NCBI GenBank assembly: GCA_023634235.1
Contig: JAMKCF010000019.1
Location: 11,921,684-11,985,683 of the forward strand
Reading direction: 5' to 3'
Length of the DNA: 64,000 nt
DNA from: Pisaster brevispinus
Lineage: Eukaryota; Echinodermata; Asteroidea; Forcipulatida; Asteriidae
The translations under genes and the position numbers were made by a program. Under the pieces are notes generated by a model. It worked only from the letters and a program-made list of their open reading frames with translations. It was not told where the DNA came from and ran no database searches. This document shows positions 33,943 to 43,237 of this stretch, one piece after another. Numbering within the stretch: position 1 is the stretch's first letter; each line of letters starts with the position of its first letter.

Positions 33943-34471
33943 AAAAATGTAAAGTATAACCCTTGATTAATAAGGGTTGATTACTGAAAGTGATTGACAC
34001 ACCTAGTTGGGATATCCGCAACACGATCCACCAACAGCCACAGACCGGAGAGTTACAAATGAGCTCTCAGCTCAAGTCATAGGAATGTGTACAATTTCAG
34101 CCATTTTTGTCGGCATCATAGTGACTAGATTTGACTGATTTTTAATCACTTCTAACAACCAAAACAACATTAAGGTCACATTACCATGATTACATGAATC
34201 AATATTCACCACTTTAAAACGACTGTTTGAAGATTGAGGGTTACAGTTATTACAACTGTCACACACCCATCTGTGATCAGTGCCGAGTTAAACAGCACTA
34301 GCTTACTGAGGCCTCTGGTTGTTGTTCTGGAAAATTGTGACTCAACACAAAGTAAAAACAATTCATAGTTGTATTATTCCTGCAGAACATCGCATTGTGT
34401 CAATCTCATATGAATTCTATTGTATGAAAGAAGTGACTTTGTTATTTTCCCCATTGCTTTCTTTGATACAG

Positions 34472-34532
34472 GTTTATTCAGCCCTCTAATCTAAATGGAA
34501 ACAACCATCAAATCGAAGACTGCAGAACTGGG
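34472..34532 (+). pseudogene. ALKBH6: ALKBH6 relic, exon 3 with nonsense codon
   Basis: Reads VYSAL, stop, SKWKQPSNRRLQNWG between 'ctttgatacag' and 'gtgagt'. The block aligns with the family's K-W-x-x-L-S-x-R-x-L-Q-N-W-G-G segment. TAA at 34,487-34,489 most simply derives from CAA. Confidence 0.85.
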
Positions 34533-34746
34533 GTGAGTAAGTTCCCTTGATCTCTAGGGAGTACTCAAGTCAATGGGTTTGATACCCAGGCAATGTAGGC
34601 AACTGGTACCCATGTCTAGAACTGTATTCATGGTTGTCACAACTAGTGTAAACCAGTCTTGCCGGTTGTGACTCTTGTCTTGGTGTAAGTCACTTTTACT
34701 ATAATTTAAATAGTGGAACATCCCGTGCAAGAACAGGTTGTGAACG

Positions 34747-34898
34747 TGAAACTAGGGCTTCCATAAAACACCAAGTATCACGTTAATGAGAAGTCAACAA
34801 TGTCATAGTGATTTGTACTGTGACATCACACTTTGCCCAGCAGTTAAGATTTTTGTGAAATTGAACGAGGATCCAAGAGCAGAGAAGCTTCCCAAGCT
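34747..34898 (+). pseudogene. ALKBH6: ALKBH6 relic, exon 4 disrupted by a MITE
   Basis: Acceptor 'gaaactag' then GGC, followed at once by a sequence related to the MITE at 45,951-46,096 ('catagtgatttgta', 'gacatcacactttgc', 'ttgtgaaattga'). Immediately after it comes PRAEKLPK (34,875-34,898), matching the family's H-P-x-G-M-x-x-E-x-L-P. The next bases are 'ctaaaa' where a donor GT is expected. The MITE therefore seems to have landed inside this exon. Confidence 0.5.
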
Positions 34899-35096
34899 AA
34901 AAATGGACTTGCTTCATTTCAGTTTTTGTTATGTTAATAGTTGTGGCTGCTTTGTTGCCCAATATTACTTGGACTGAATTAGTTTAACTTCTGCAAAAAT
35001 TTCTCTAGTCTGACCAACCCTTTATGTCTCTAGTAAATTGAACTGGCGTATTCACAAAATAACACTTTATTACAACCTTTAGGTTTGATTTAAAGT

Positions 35097-35106
35097 CCCC
35101 CCCCCC

Positions 35107-35143
<37 letters not shown>

Positions 35144-35280
35144 ACACACACACAAAGACCAACAACAACAAAACAACAAAAACAACAACAAACAAAAACA
35201 ACAACACATTTTTAATAAAATAAAATGTAATAAATAAATAAAATAAAAAATAAATAAATAAACATGCAATAAAAAACATA
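35097..35280. repeat. poly-C/poly-A and CA/CAA simple repeats
   Basis: A C-run, about 35 A, then CA, CAA and AAAT microsatellites inside an ALKBH6 intron. Confidence 0.9.
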
Positions 35281-35459
35281 AGTACAATGATTTAAACTTT
35301 TCAACTAATCATAAATCAGGTACCACTCTAATTGTCTTGCATCTCTACCTTAGTACCCCAAAAACTTGAGGAAAGATGCAGTTGTGATTAGCTTGTATTT
35401 CTGGGGAATGATAACTTTATACAAAGATGAATTTGTAAATAAATGTAAAAACAATTCAG

Positions 35460-35564
35460 TGGCTTGATGTATATAATCAGAAGGTTGCTAATCTTGCTGT
35501 ATTTGGTGATCTAGTTCCTAACCATGTATTAATTAATGAATACCAGTCAGGACAAGGTATCATG
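35460..35564 (+). pseudogene. ALKBH6: ALKBH6 relic, exon 5
   Basis: Exactly 35 open codons: WLDVYNQKVANLAVF then LVPNHVLINEYQSGQGIM, between 'acaattcag' and 'gtatgt', phase 0-0. This is the best preserved exon and secures the identification (family: N-H-V-L-V-N-Q-Y-x-P-G-x-G-I-M). Confidence 0.9.
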
Positions 35565-35866
35565 GTATGTACAGATATTTTACCAATAATTATTGTTGCT
35601 TCATTTCTGGTTAATTTAAGCCAAAAGGCTTTCAGAAGTTTGGACAGGGCTTATTACCAGAAGAATTTTCAACCTTAAGAACAGATTGAAACCATGATCT
35701 GCTTTCTATCAAAGTTCTCTATTTCTTCTCTTTTGATTCTGGACACCGAGTATTGTAAAACAGTGTCAGTGAAAAGCAGAAATCAAACAAGTTTTAAAAC
35801 ATTTTCTAATGACGGAATTTGATTTCAATAATATGAAATGATTTTCTGATCTTTTGTTGCTTGTAG

Positions 35867-35994
35867 CCTCACGAGAATGGTCCATTGTTCCATTCAGTAG
35901 TCACAACAATTAGTCTTTATTGTCATACATTACTGAACTTTTATCAAAATCGGAGAGACTCAACAAAGAAGCTTCAACTCATCAATCATCTCAG
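35867..35994 (+). pseudogene. ALKBH6: ALKBH6 relic, exon 6 with catalytic substitution
   Basis: Reads PHENGPLFHSVVTTISLYCH, TLLNFYQNRRDS. AlkB enzymes bind iron through H-x-D; here it is H-x-N (Asn codon 35,876-35,878). The conserved S-L-G-S-H-T is S-L-Y-C-H-T. The exon ends in phase 2, whereas the last exon needs phase 0, so either an exon is missed or a further frameshift is present. Confidence 0.85.
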
Positions 35995-36326
35995 GTACAC
36001 AGTCAATTCTGGCTCATACTGAAGGACAATAGGATTGCCAAGCAAAATCTGACCCTTCAAAATTGTGGGATTTATTCTTAAATCTGTGTGACATGACTCC
36101 AGACTCCTGACTCCATATGCCAGACTTTGAAATTAATGTGTCAAATTGAGCTAGAAATAAAAGTTGGGTAAGAGAAACTGTGGATAAATGTTCATGTTTG
36201 ATAGAAATTATGCATTTACATTATAAATGTGCTAAGAGATATTGATAACAGGAGAGTAATTCCAGTAGTGGTGAAATACAATAATTACAAAAGTTTGACT
36301 TGTTTCATATTATTACGACATGCTTG

Positions 36327-37680
36327 GCTTGTATGCTTAGCATATCTGCTTGTCCAAAATTAGTTTGTAACCAATAAGAATGACTTGTATGCTTAGCACA
36401 TCTGCTCTGCAAAAATTAGCTACCAAGAATGGCTTGTATGCTTAGCATATCTGATTGGCAAAAATAGTTTGCACCCAGGAGCAATGGCTGGTATGCTTAG
36501 CACATTTGCTCTGCAAAAATTTATTTGCAACTAGCAAGAATGGCTTGTATGCTTAGCATATCTGCCTGGCAAAAATCATTTGCAACCAAGAATGGCTTGT
36601 ATGCTTAGCATATCAGCTTGGCCAAAAATAGTTTGCAACCAGTAAGAATGGCTTGTATGCTTAGCGTATCTGCTTGGCCAAAATTAGTTTGAAACCAGTA
36701 AGAATGGCATGTATGCTTAAAGCATCTGCCTGGCAACAATTTGTTTGCAACCAGCAAGAATGGCTGGTCAGCTTAGCATATCTGCTTGGCAAAAACATTT
36801 TGCACCCAGGAGCAATGGCTGGTATGCTTACCACATTTGGTCTGCAAAAATTAGTTTGCAATTAGCAAGAATGGCTTGTATGCTTAGCATATCTGCCTAG
36901 CAAAAATCATTTGCAACCAAGAATGGCTTGTACGCTAAGCATATTTGCTCTGCAAAAATTAGTTTGCAAACAGTAAGAATGGCTTATATGCTTAGCGCAT
37001 CTGCTTTGCAAGAATTAATTTGAAACCGGCAAGAATGGCTTGTATGCTTAGCACATCCGCTTTGCCAAAACCAGTGAGAATGGCTTGTATGCTTAGCATA
37101 TCTGCCTATCAAATATTAGTTTGCAGCCAGTAAGATGTCTTGTAAGCTTAGCACATCTGCTCCGCAAAAATTTGTTTGTAGCCAAGAATGGCGATTATGC
37201 TTGGCACATTTGCTCATTAAAAATTAGTTTGCAACCAGCAAGAATGGCTTGTCAACTTAGCACATCTGCTTGGCAAAATAGTTTGCACCCAGGAGCAATG
37301 GCTGGTGTGCTTAGCACATCTGCTTTGCCAAAACCAGTGAGAATGGCTTGTGTGCTTAGCACACCTGCTTTGCAAAAATGTTTGCACCCAGGAGCAATGG
37401 CTGGCATGCTTAGCACATCTGCTTGGCCAAAACCAGTGAGATTGGATGGACTACTTAGCACATCTGCTTGGCAAAAACAGTTTGCACACATTGTCTGGTA
37501 TGCTTAGCACATTTGGTCTGCAAAAACTAGTTTGCAGCCAGCAAGAATGGCTTGTTTGCTTAGCACATCTGCTTGGCCAAAACCAGTGAGAATGGCTTGT
37601 ATGCTTAGCCCATTTGCTCTGCAAAAATTAATTTGAAAACAGCAAGGATTGCTTTAGTGCTTAGCTTATCTGCTAGGCAA
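36327..37680 (+). repeat. minisatellite of about 26 units (50-60 bp) in ALKBH6 intron
   Basis: Repeated 'aatggcttgtatgcttagca' followed by 'tctgcttggc' and 'aaaattagtttgcaaccag'. Units vary in length and sequence. Two more units lie at 37,977-38,100 beyond a MITE. The two frames that stay open on both strands are repeat artefacts. Confidence 0.95.
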
Positions 37681-37692
37681 AAAATAGTTTAC

Positions 37693-37973
37693 GGCCCAAT
37701 TTCATAGAGCTGCTTAAGGGCTGTTTTTGTGCTTACTGTGGGTGTTTCCAGTTTATAGCACAGCTAACCAAAAGGCATGCTCTAGAAAAGGCTTCCTACC
37801 TGATGCTATTAATGAAAATTAATAATGTAACATCGCAAATCCATGGTGAACGCGCGAGCTGGCTGCCTAATTTGCTTGCTCATCTGTGAAACATAGCTAA
37901 GCTTAACCAAATTGTTTTGCTACAGTTAGTACGAAAATTTGCTTACTGTTAAGCAGTGCTATAAAATTGGCCC
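37693..37973. mobile_element. fold-back MITE inserted in the minisatellite
   Basis: Left end 'ggcccaatttcatagagctg' with 'cttaag'; right end the inverse with 'gcttactgttaagcagtgct' then 'ataaaattggccc'. It shares ends with 51,178-51,373. Minisatellite units continue on both sides, so it inserted after the array had grown. Confidence 0.8.
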
Positions 37974-38275
37974 TAGCAAGACAGACTTGTATGCTTAGCA
38001 CTTCTGCCTGGCCAAAAATAGTTGGCAACCAGCAACTATGGCTTGTATGCTTAACACATCTGCTTGGCCAAAATTAGTTGGCAACCAGCAACAATCAGTG
38101 TAATGGTATTTTGGGTTTTGTTTGCCTTTTCAGCTCCACATTTTTCCTGTGTTTAGTACTTTTGACTGCTAAGCAGTTTTACAGATTGGTCCAAGTAGAG
38201 GTACTGGTCAGTTTCTAATGATTTATTTGTGACATACTACATCTTGACAAATTCTACTTTGTTTTATCTTTTTAG

Positions 38276-38599
38276 GATGGACATTCCTTATCTGAGACAC
38301 CAGTCCAACATCATGTCTTATCTTTGCTCCTTCAACCTCAAAGTCTTCTGATTCTTAAGGATGACATGTATATATCTTATCTCCACGGTATCACTGAGAC
38401 AACCAGGGATTTCATCACAGACAAAGTAGTCAATGTTGACAGGATGGACCAGAGCATTGGTGACACACTAAACGGGTCATACCGCATTTCACTGACAATT
38501 AGATATGTCCCCAAAAATCTAAAAATGAACTTGTTGGCAATAGTTGATATAAGAGCTGAGATAACTTCACTGATGTCAGAATTCTTAGTTTGCCCATAG
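38276..38599 (+). pseudogene. ALKBH6: ALKBH6 relic, last exon
   Basis: Open to TAG at 38,597. Reads LLLQPQSLLILKDDMYISYL, HGI, then SYRISLTIRYVPKN. Family last exons have S-L-L-V-L-x-x-x-x-Y-x-x-x-L-H-G-I and R-x-S-L-T-I-R-x-V-P. The second iron-binding His (L-H-G) and the 2-oxoglutarate-binding Arg (T-I-R) are retained. Acceptor 'atctttttag'. Confidence 0.85.
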
Positions 38600-38667
38600 A
38601 GGGAGCTGTTCTCGTCTGCATCCCATGCACTTTGTTTGCAATTCAGAATACTGTATATTGTTCAATT

Positions 38668-38912
38668 AAGTAGGATTTGAAACTGTGCATGGTGGGAGTA
38701 CAATGAGGTGAGGTTTACGGTAACACCATGTGTAGATCTCTTTTGAGTAGTGGTGGTTCTGAGAATAACCGATGGTTGACAACTCAACATATTGATCAGT
38801 ATGCTCTGGTTGTCTTCCTCCTGAAGTTGATCATGTAGATTGAAACATTGAGTTGTCAACCACCGGTTCTTCTCAGATTCTCCACTACTCAAAAGAGATT
38901 TATACATGGTAT
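38668..38912. mobile_element. 245-bp Penelope-derived fold-back
   Basis: Consists only of the two inverted terminal segments of the element at 21,579-22,818: 'aagtaggatttgaaact' and 'gtaacaccatgtgtagatct' on the left, the complement of 'aaatctcttttgagtag' on the right. No coding part. Possible flanking duplication gttcaatt/gttgaatt. Confidence 0.7.
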
Positions 38913-38919
38913 AGTTGAA

Positions 38920-41890
38920 TTGTACTGCCACTCTAACTTATTATGTATTGAAATGTATGTATTTTAAAAGAATTTGCATGCTCAGTGGAGTACCCTTAAA
39001 AACATCCATGGTACATTTAAAAAAAAAACAGTTTTAGAGAAAACATTGCTTGCTGTTCACAGTAATTGTAATGGCACCATCATTGTATTCAGCAACTGTA
39101 GAGGTTACAGACAAGTATGTTCTATTTGAGTATTTAATTTATATATTTTTTAAAGAGACTTACTGTCTTAAGTTGCTTAAAAAAATAAAAAAAAAGTGAG
39201 ACAGTTGTCAAATTACATTTTGTGAAAACTCTTTTTTTTCCAACTGTTTTTGTTTACTTTTGAAACTTTTAGTTATAAAATGGCTGTACAGACATGTTTA
39301 ATTGACTGTTGCAAAAACTAGTGTTTTTCATTACTATTAGTTATAATCTAAACCAAATCCCAGTATATAGTCATTATACATTGACTACAGATAGGACCTT
39401 GCTTTAATATTATGTCGTTTAGAGCTAATAGCATCACAACACTTTATTTAGGAAATCACAAATGTGTTTCTTAAAAAACTTTGCTAAATGTTTTATGAGG
39501 ACAGAATGTTATAAATTGCTTATAGCAGAATAAAGTATGATTTGTAAACTCTCACAACAATAACTGATTGTTTTTTATGTCACATTTGTACCAGAGCTAC
39601 CAGCGGCGGATCCAGGATTTTCAGGTGGGGGGGGGAACTTTGAAGGCTAATCTCAAAGTAAACTTTTCAGTTATCCCTAAGTAGCCTATCAATGCAGGCG
39701 ACCTAATTTATTTTGAATGATAATCTATGGATGTGGCTTTTATACTGAGAGGCAATGAAAACAAGCTCCAAATCATTGGTTGGTCCCATTTCAGAAGTGG
39801 ATACAGGACTGATCACAAATTCCTGATGAAGCCATTAGTAGCATGGTGTCCAGGCCCGTTTAAGGGCCTTAGCATAATTTTGACTCTCGGTGCTCTGCGG
39901 TGCAATCTTGGGCTATTCCAGGCAACTTCCCCCTCAATTTTGAGCACAAGATTTTAAAAGTACAGAGAATTCCATTTTATTGGTTTACTCTTGCAGTTTT
40001 ATAAAATTTCCTACATGTTTGTACTAGTGTTCTATCTCAAAAATAGACGCTATCTGATCCAGGGCCAGCTTTAGAACCAGAGGAAACCTTAAACATTACA
40101 AACATACATACACTAGGCTTTTATATAGTTTTATGACAGCTTGCCTTTTATGAATTTAATACTTGGCCAGAGAAACATTTTCCTTTTGAATAATGTTATT
40201 TGTTTGTGAGAACATTACCCCTCAAAAACTTAATGAAAAATGCAGATAAACTTTTGTGTCATGTTTCTTGGGGAAAATGTGATTGCTGAACAAATATAGA
40301 CTACTGTAATACTCATTGTAGGTAGAAAAACATGTATGAAAAATCCACACGTCAAATTATTACTTAAACTATGCTGACAAAGCACTGAACTAACTGAATG
40401 TTACTAAAATGTAATTGATGGTTCTTCCTCACAAACCGAAATGACGACTTGGGCCAATTTCACAGAGATGATTATGAACAAGATTCTATCATAATTATTC
40501 ATCTAGCAAAAGAAAGTAAACATTTATCACACATGTTTCTACATAAGCTATGATATACACTTTGAAATGTCTGGGTCAGAAATGCCAGATCAGTACCAAT
40601 TCATGCCAATTCAGTATACCCTAAAAAGGCATAACTTGAGTAATAGTTTATGATAATACATTAAAGTGACACACCAGCTTTGTTGGGTTATTTAAGCCCT
40701 TTTCACACTGCCTACCTTTGATCCTTGTAACTGGCCACTTAAACACCTCCACTTGATCACAACCCTTCATCCCACCCTCCTCAATCAACACTGGAAGCTT
40801 AACAACATTGTCTTAGTGATAATGTGGCCCAGCTAAAGACCTCCCCTCCTACTTTTGTAAAAGTTGTTAATGTCATCACCTTTCAACCCTAACAGAGTCT
40901 TTCTCAAAGGCTAGAAGAGTCTGTAAGAAAGACTCTGCTAGGGTTAATGTCAGAATATTTACAATTTGTGCATTTTTCTATGGGTCATTTTGGTTTGTAA
41001 GCAGTTTACAACAGCTAATTCCTGCTACTCTTTTGTAACACTTTCCAACGAGTTGACCAACCATTTGAAGCATTCAATTGCATGGTCTGTTAATGTATGG
41101 TGGCAACAACACATTTATCCCTTCAGTATCAAATGCTTTATACTCAGAAACTTTCACACGGTCCACAATATTTCTAACTACAGTGTACATAGTACAAGCA
41201 GTCTTATAGGATGGATTTTACTTGTTTGTGAGTCATTGAATGCATGTGTGTGTGAGGGATGCAAATGAGGGATCCAGACTTTTAGCCAATCATTGATGAG
41301 CTACCACTGTGAACATCAGACATGCACAAAGAGTTGTATTGTGTGTGTTTGCAAGGTGAAATTTCAACTGGGATTCATTCCGCCAACATACAATGCCATC
41401 ATTTTTATTTATTTGAGTAATCTAAGTCAACATTTACAAAAATAATTTTGAACAGCATCCCCGTTTGGGTCTGATGTGTCAAGCATGTTCTTAGTTTAAC
41501 AGATTTGCCAAAGACAAGTTTGGTATTCGGGCCTCTTTTATTTTTAATAAAAGTTTTTGGACAAATTTTGAATCAGGGTCTTGTGTGTATGTTATTTGAA
41601 GTTGGAGTATCCTTTGCACAGAACTACACAGAACTATATGGTATGTATGCAGATGAATTTGCCCAATGAAATCATATTGTAAGTCCAGCCAAGAACTGAA
41701 CTAAATCCAGCAAATCACCTCAGTAGACTCAAAAGGTACACATTGTAGTCGGCAACAATTTTGTTTAATGAACATCTTGTCAATCCATCAAAAACTAACT
41801 TTTTGCAATGAAAATCATAAACCATTACCTGCTCAACATCGGGTAATGAATTTCTAAACCTCTCCTTCTCTTTATCCCTCTCTGTTCCTC
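38920..41890. other. no recognisable gene
   Basis: AT-rich non-coding DNA. A 'cggcggatccaggatttt' block near 39,604 resembles the end of an unidentified repeat, and 'gggccaatttcacagagatg' near 40,451 is one end of the fold-back MITE family. A strong hairpin is listed separately at 40,885. Confidence 0.4.
40885..40944. repeat. hairpin flanked by direct repeats
   Basis: Stem 'aaccctaacagagtctttct' against 'agaaagactctgctagggtt' (19 of 20 pair), loop about 20 nt. 'gttaatgtca' occurs on both sides (40,865 and 40,943), possibly a target duplication that overlaps the stem end. Confidence 0.7.
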
Positions 41891-41896
41891 CTTTAC

Positions 41897-42891
41897 CTAT
41901 CCAGGATTGGGACTGACTAGATACAGGGTTGTAGCTAAGGCCTATCCACCCCAGATAGATACCCCTGCAGTCAGGAGGTAGTCTGAGGCAATGGCACAGA
42001 CAATGAGGCGACCGTTGGGAATGTCACGGTGGATGATATCTTTGACTTTACCCATGCCGAGCTTGTTGGCTCCATCTCCAATACCTTCAGTGTAAAAAAA
42101 AAAGTCAAATCAACTTTGAATTGTAGATTTATCTTCGTAAATTCTTGGTAAAGGAAGGTAATAGAAAAACGTGTTTGATGAAAGAACACAAACCTGAAAG
42201 TATTTGAGTCCACCACATGCACAGAATGATTCGGGTTAGCATGACAAGACACTTTTCCACTGTCACTGTACACAAGACAGCACTTGGTATGTAGCATGCT
42301 AGCTAGCTGCTAGTTGGTGTGTGGACAACAATAAAACAGGATGGGTGGGGATCATAAACTATGACCTGATGCCATTGCTCCAAACAGGCACAAGACAAAT
42401 CATGACCACTTTTTCCCTCCATTGCTGGGATGCAATTAAGTCACACAGAAAGCACTGGGTATATACATTATTTTTCACATTTTGTCTTTCAAATGCGTAA
42501 ATATCATTGGTCAAAGATGCCTGTGATGCATAAAAAATGACACTGGGTGCAAAGTGTGGGACACCATGTCCACCCAGTAATGGCAGTAGTCACTCAAAAT
42601 AGTCAAAAAGAAATCAGCATGATGCTCACCTGTGGTATGGACCAATGGTATATCAGCAGCTACCATGAATAACCAATCAACACCCCCAACAACCTTGCAA
42701 ACATCAATTGCCTTCATGCTGTAGTACCCTCCATCCTCTGCCCTGCCTACTCTCTCGATGGCTAGGAGATGATCATACCGAGGGCTACCTCACTTTGACA
42801 TGAATGTCTTGGCCGTCTCCATGTTGTCTTCTTCTCCCTCAGGTGGGTACAACACCAAAAGTTTGGGGCTTGGAAGAACTTCTACAATTCA
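41897..42891 (-). pseudogene. DGLUCY: D-glutamate cyclase (DGLUCY) C-terminal exons, pseudogene
   Basis: Two exons on -, 42,630-42,891 and 41,897-42,084, joined by GTGAGC...AG in matching phase 1. The first reads KLLVLYPPEGEEDNMETAKT, FMSK, stop, then LLAIERVGRAEDGGYY and VDWLFMVAADIPLVHTTG. The second reads GIGDGANKLGMGKVKDII, then IASDYLLTAGVSIWGG, stop, ALATTLYLVS. These match the C-terminal (DUF4392-type) half of mitochondrial D-glutamate cyclase: A-I-E-R-x-G-R, G-D-G-x-N-E-L-G-M-G-K-V, A-G-V-S-N-W-G-G-Y-A-L. TGA at 42,790-42,792 and TAG at 41,942-41,944 interrupt conserved stretches, with another TAG at the exon end. Upstream exons were not found, so it is a partial decayed copy. Confidence 0.85.
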
Positions 42892-43021
42892 CAAAGATAG
42901 TTTTACAAAAGAATGTATTAATTCCATCAAGCTAGAAAGATAAAACTATTAAATGAAGGTTTCATTAAAAGCAGAAATACTACAATTTATGGAAACATAT
43001 AACGTTTCCAGGTAGTCAAAT

Positions 43022-43237
43022 ATTTACAGGGATGTGATTTCTCTGTTTTTAACCGGAAATCCGTTTTTTTTACCCCCCCCCAAAAAAAACCCCAGAGTGC
43101 AGATTAGAGCTTTTAAAACAAAAGATAAATGCATGTAAGTAGGCTTCGAGCTCGCAAGTTTTCGCCCTCGCAAGCTTTCACGCTTTGCGCTTACAGTTCA
43201 GGTTTTTATTTCAACAGCCTATCACATCCCTGTATTT
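43022..43237. mobile_element. 208-bp MITE with ATTT target duplication
   Basis: Inverted ends 'acagggatgtgat' (43,026) and complement (to 43,233) between ATTT copies. The interior has a C-run/A-run and a 'cgcaagttttcgccctcgca' segment. Superfamily not assigned. Confidence 0.75.

Larger units (their letters stand above)
33142..38599 (+). pseudogene. ALKBH6: AlkB homologue 6 (ALKBH6), unprocessed pseudogene
   Basis: Exons recognised by similarity: 33,142-33,166, 33,752-33,806, 34,472-34,532, a damaged exon near 34,755-34,898, 35,460-35,564, 35,867-35,994, 38,276-38,599. ALKBH6 is a 2-oxoglutarate/Fe(II) dioxygenase-fold protein of the AlkB family. The fold is traceable: YYVSNFFSRDEEN, RRLQNWG, LVPNHVLINEYQSGQGIM, PHENGPLF, SLLILKDDMYISYLHGI, SYRISLTIRYVP. 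Defects: a one-base loss in exon 2, TAA at 34,487-34,489, exon 4 broken by a MITE with no donor, HxD changed to HxN, and a phase mismatch into the last exon. Introns are kept, so this is a decayed gene or duplicate, not a retrocopy. Assembly error could explain the indel but hardly all defects. Confidence 0.85.

Noticed and set aside
34786..34977. 63-codon + frame as a separate small gene
   Set aside because: It spans a MITE and the remnant of ALKBH6 exon 4.
37121..37507. 128-codon + frame and its - partner
   Set aside because: Repeat units of the ALKBH6 intron minisatellite.
36327..37680. CRISPR-like array of regular repeats
   Set aside because: Contiguous variable units without unique spacers, in an intron of a eukaryotic gene; no cas genes.
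42511..42717. 68-codon frame on - as an independent gene
   Set aside because: It is the second half of a DGLUCY relic exon read on into the intron.
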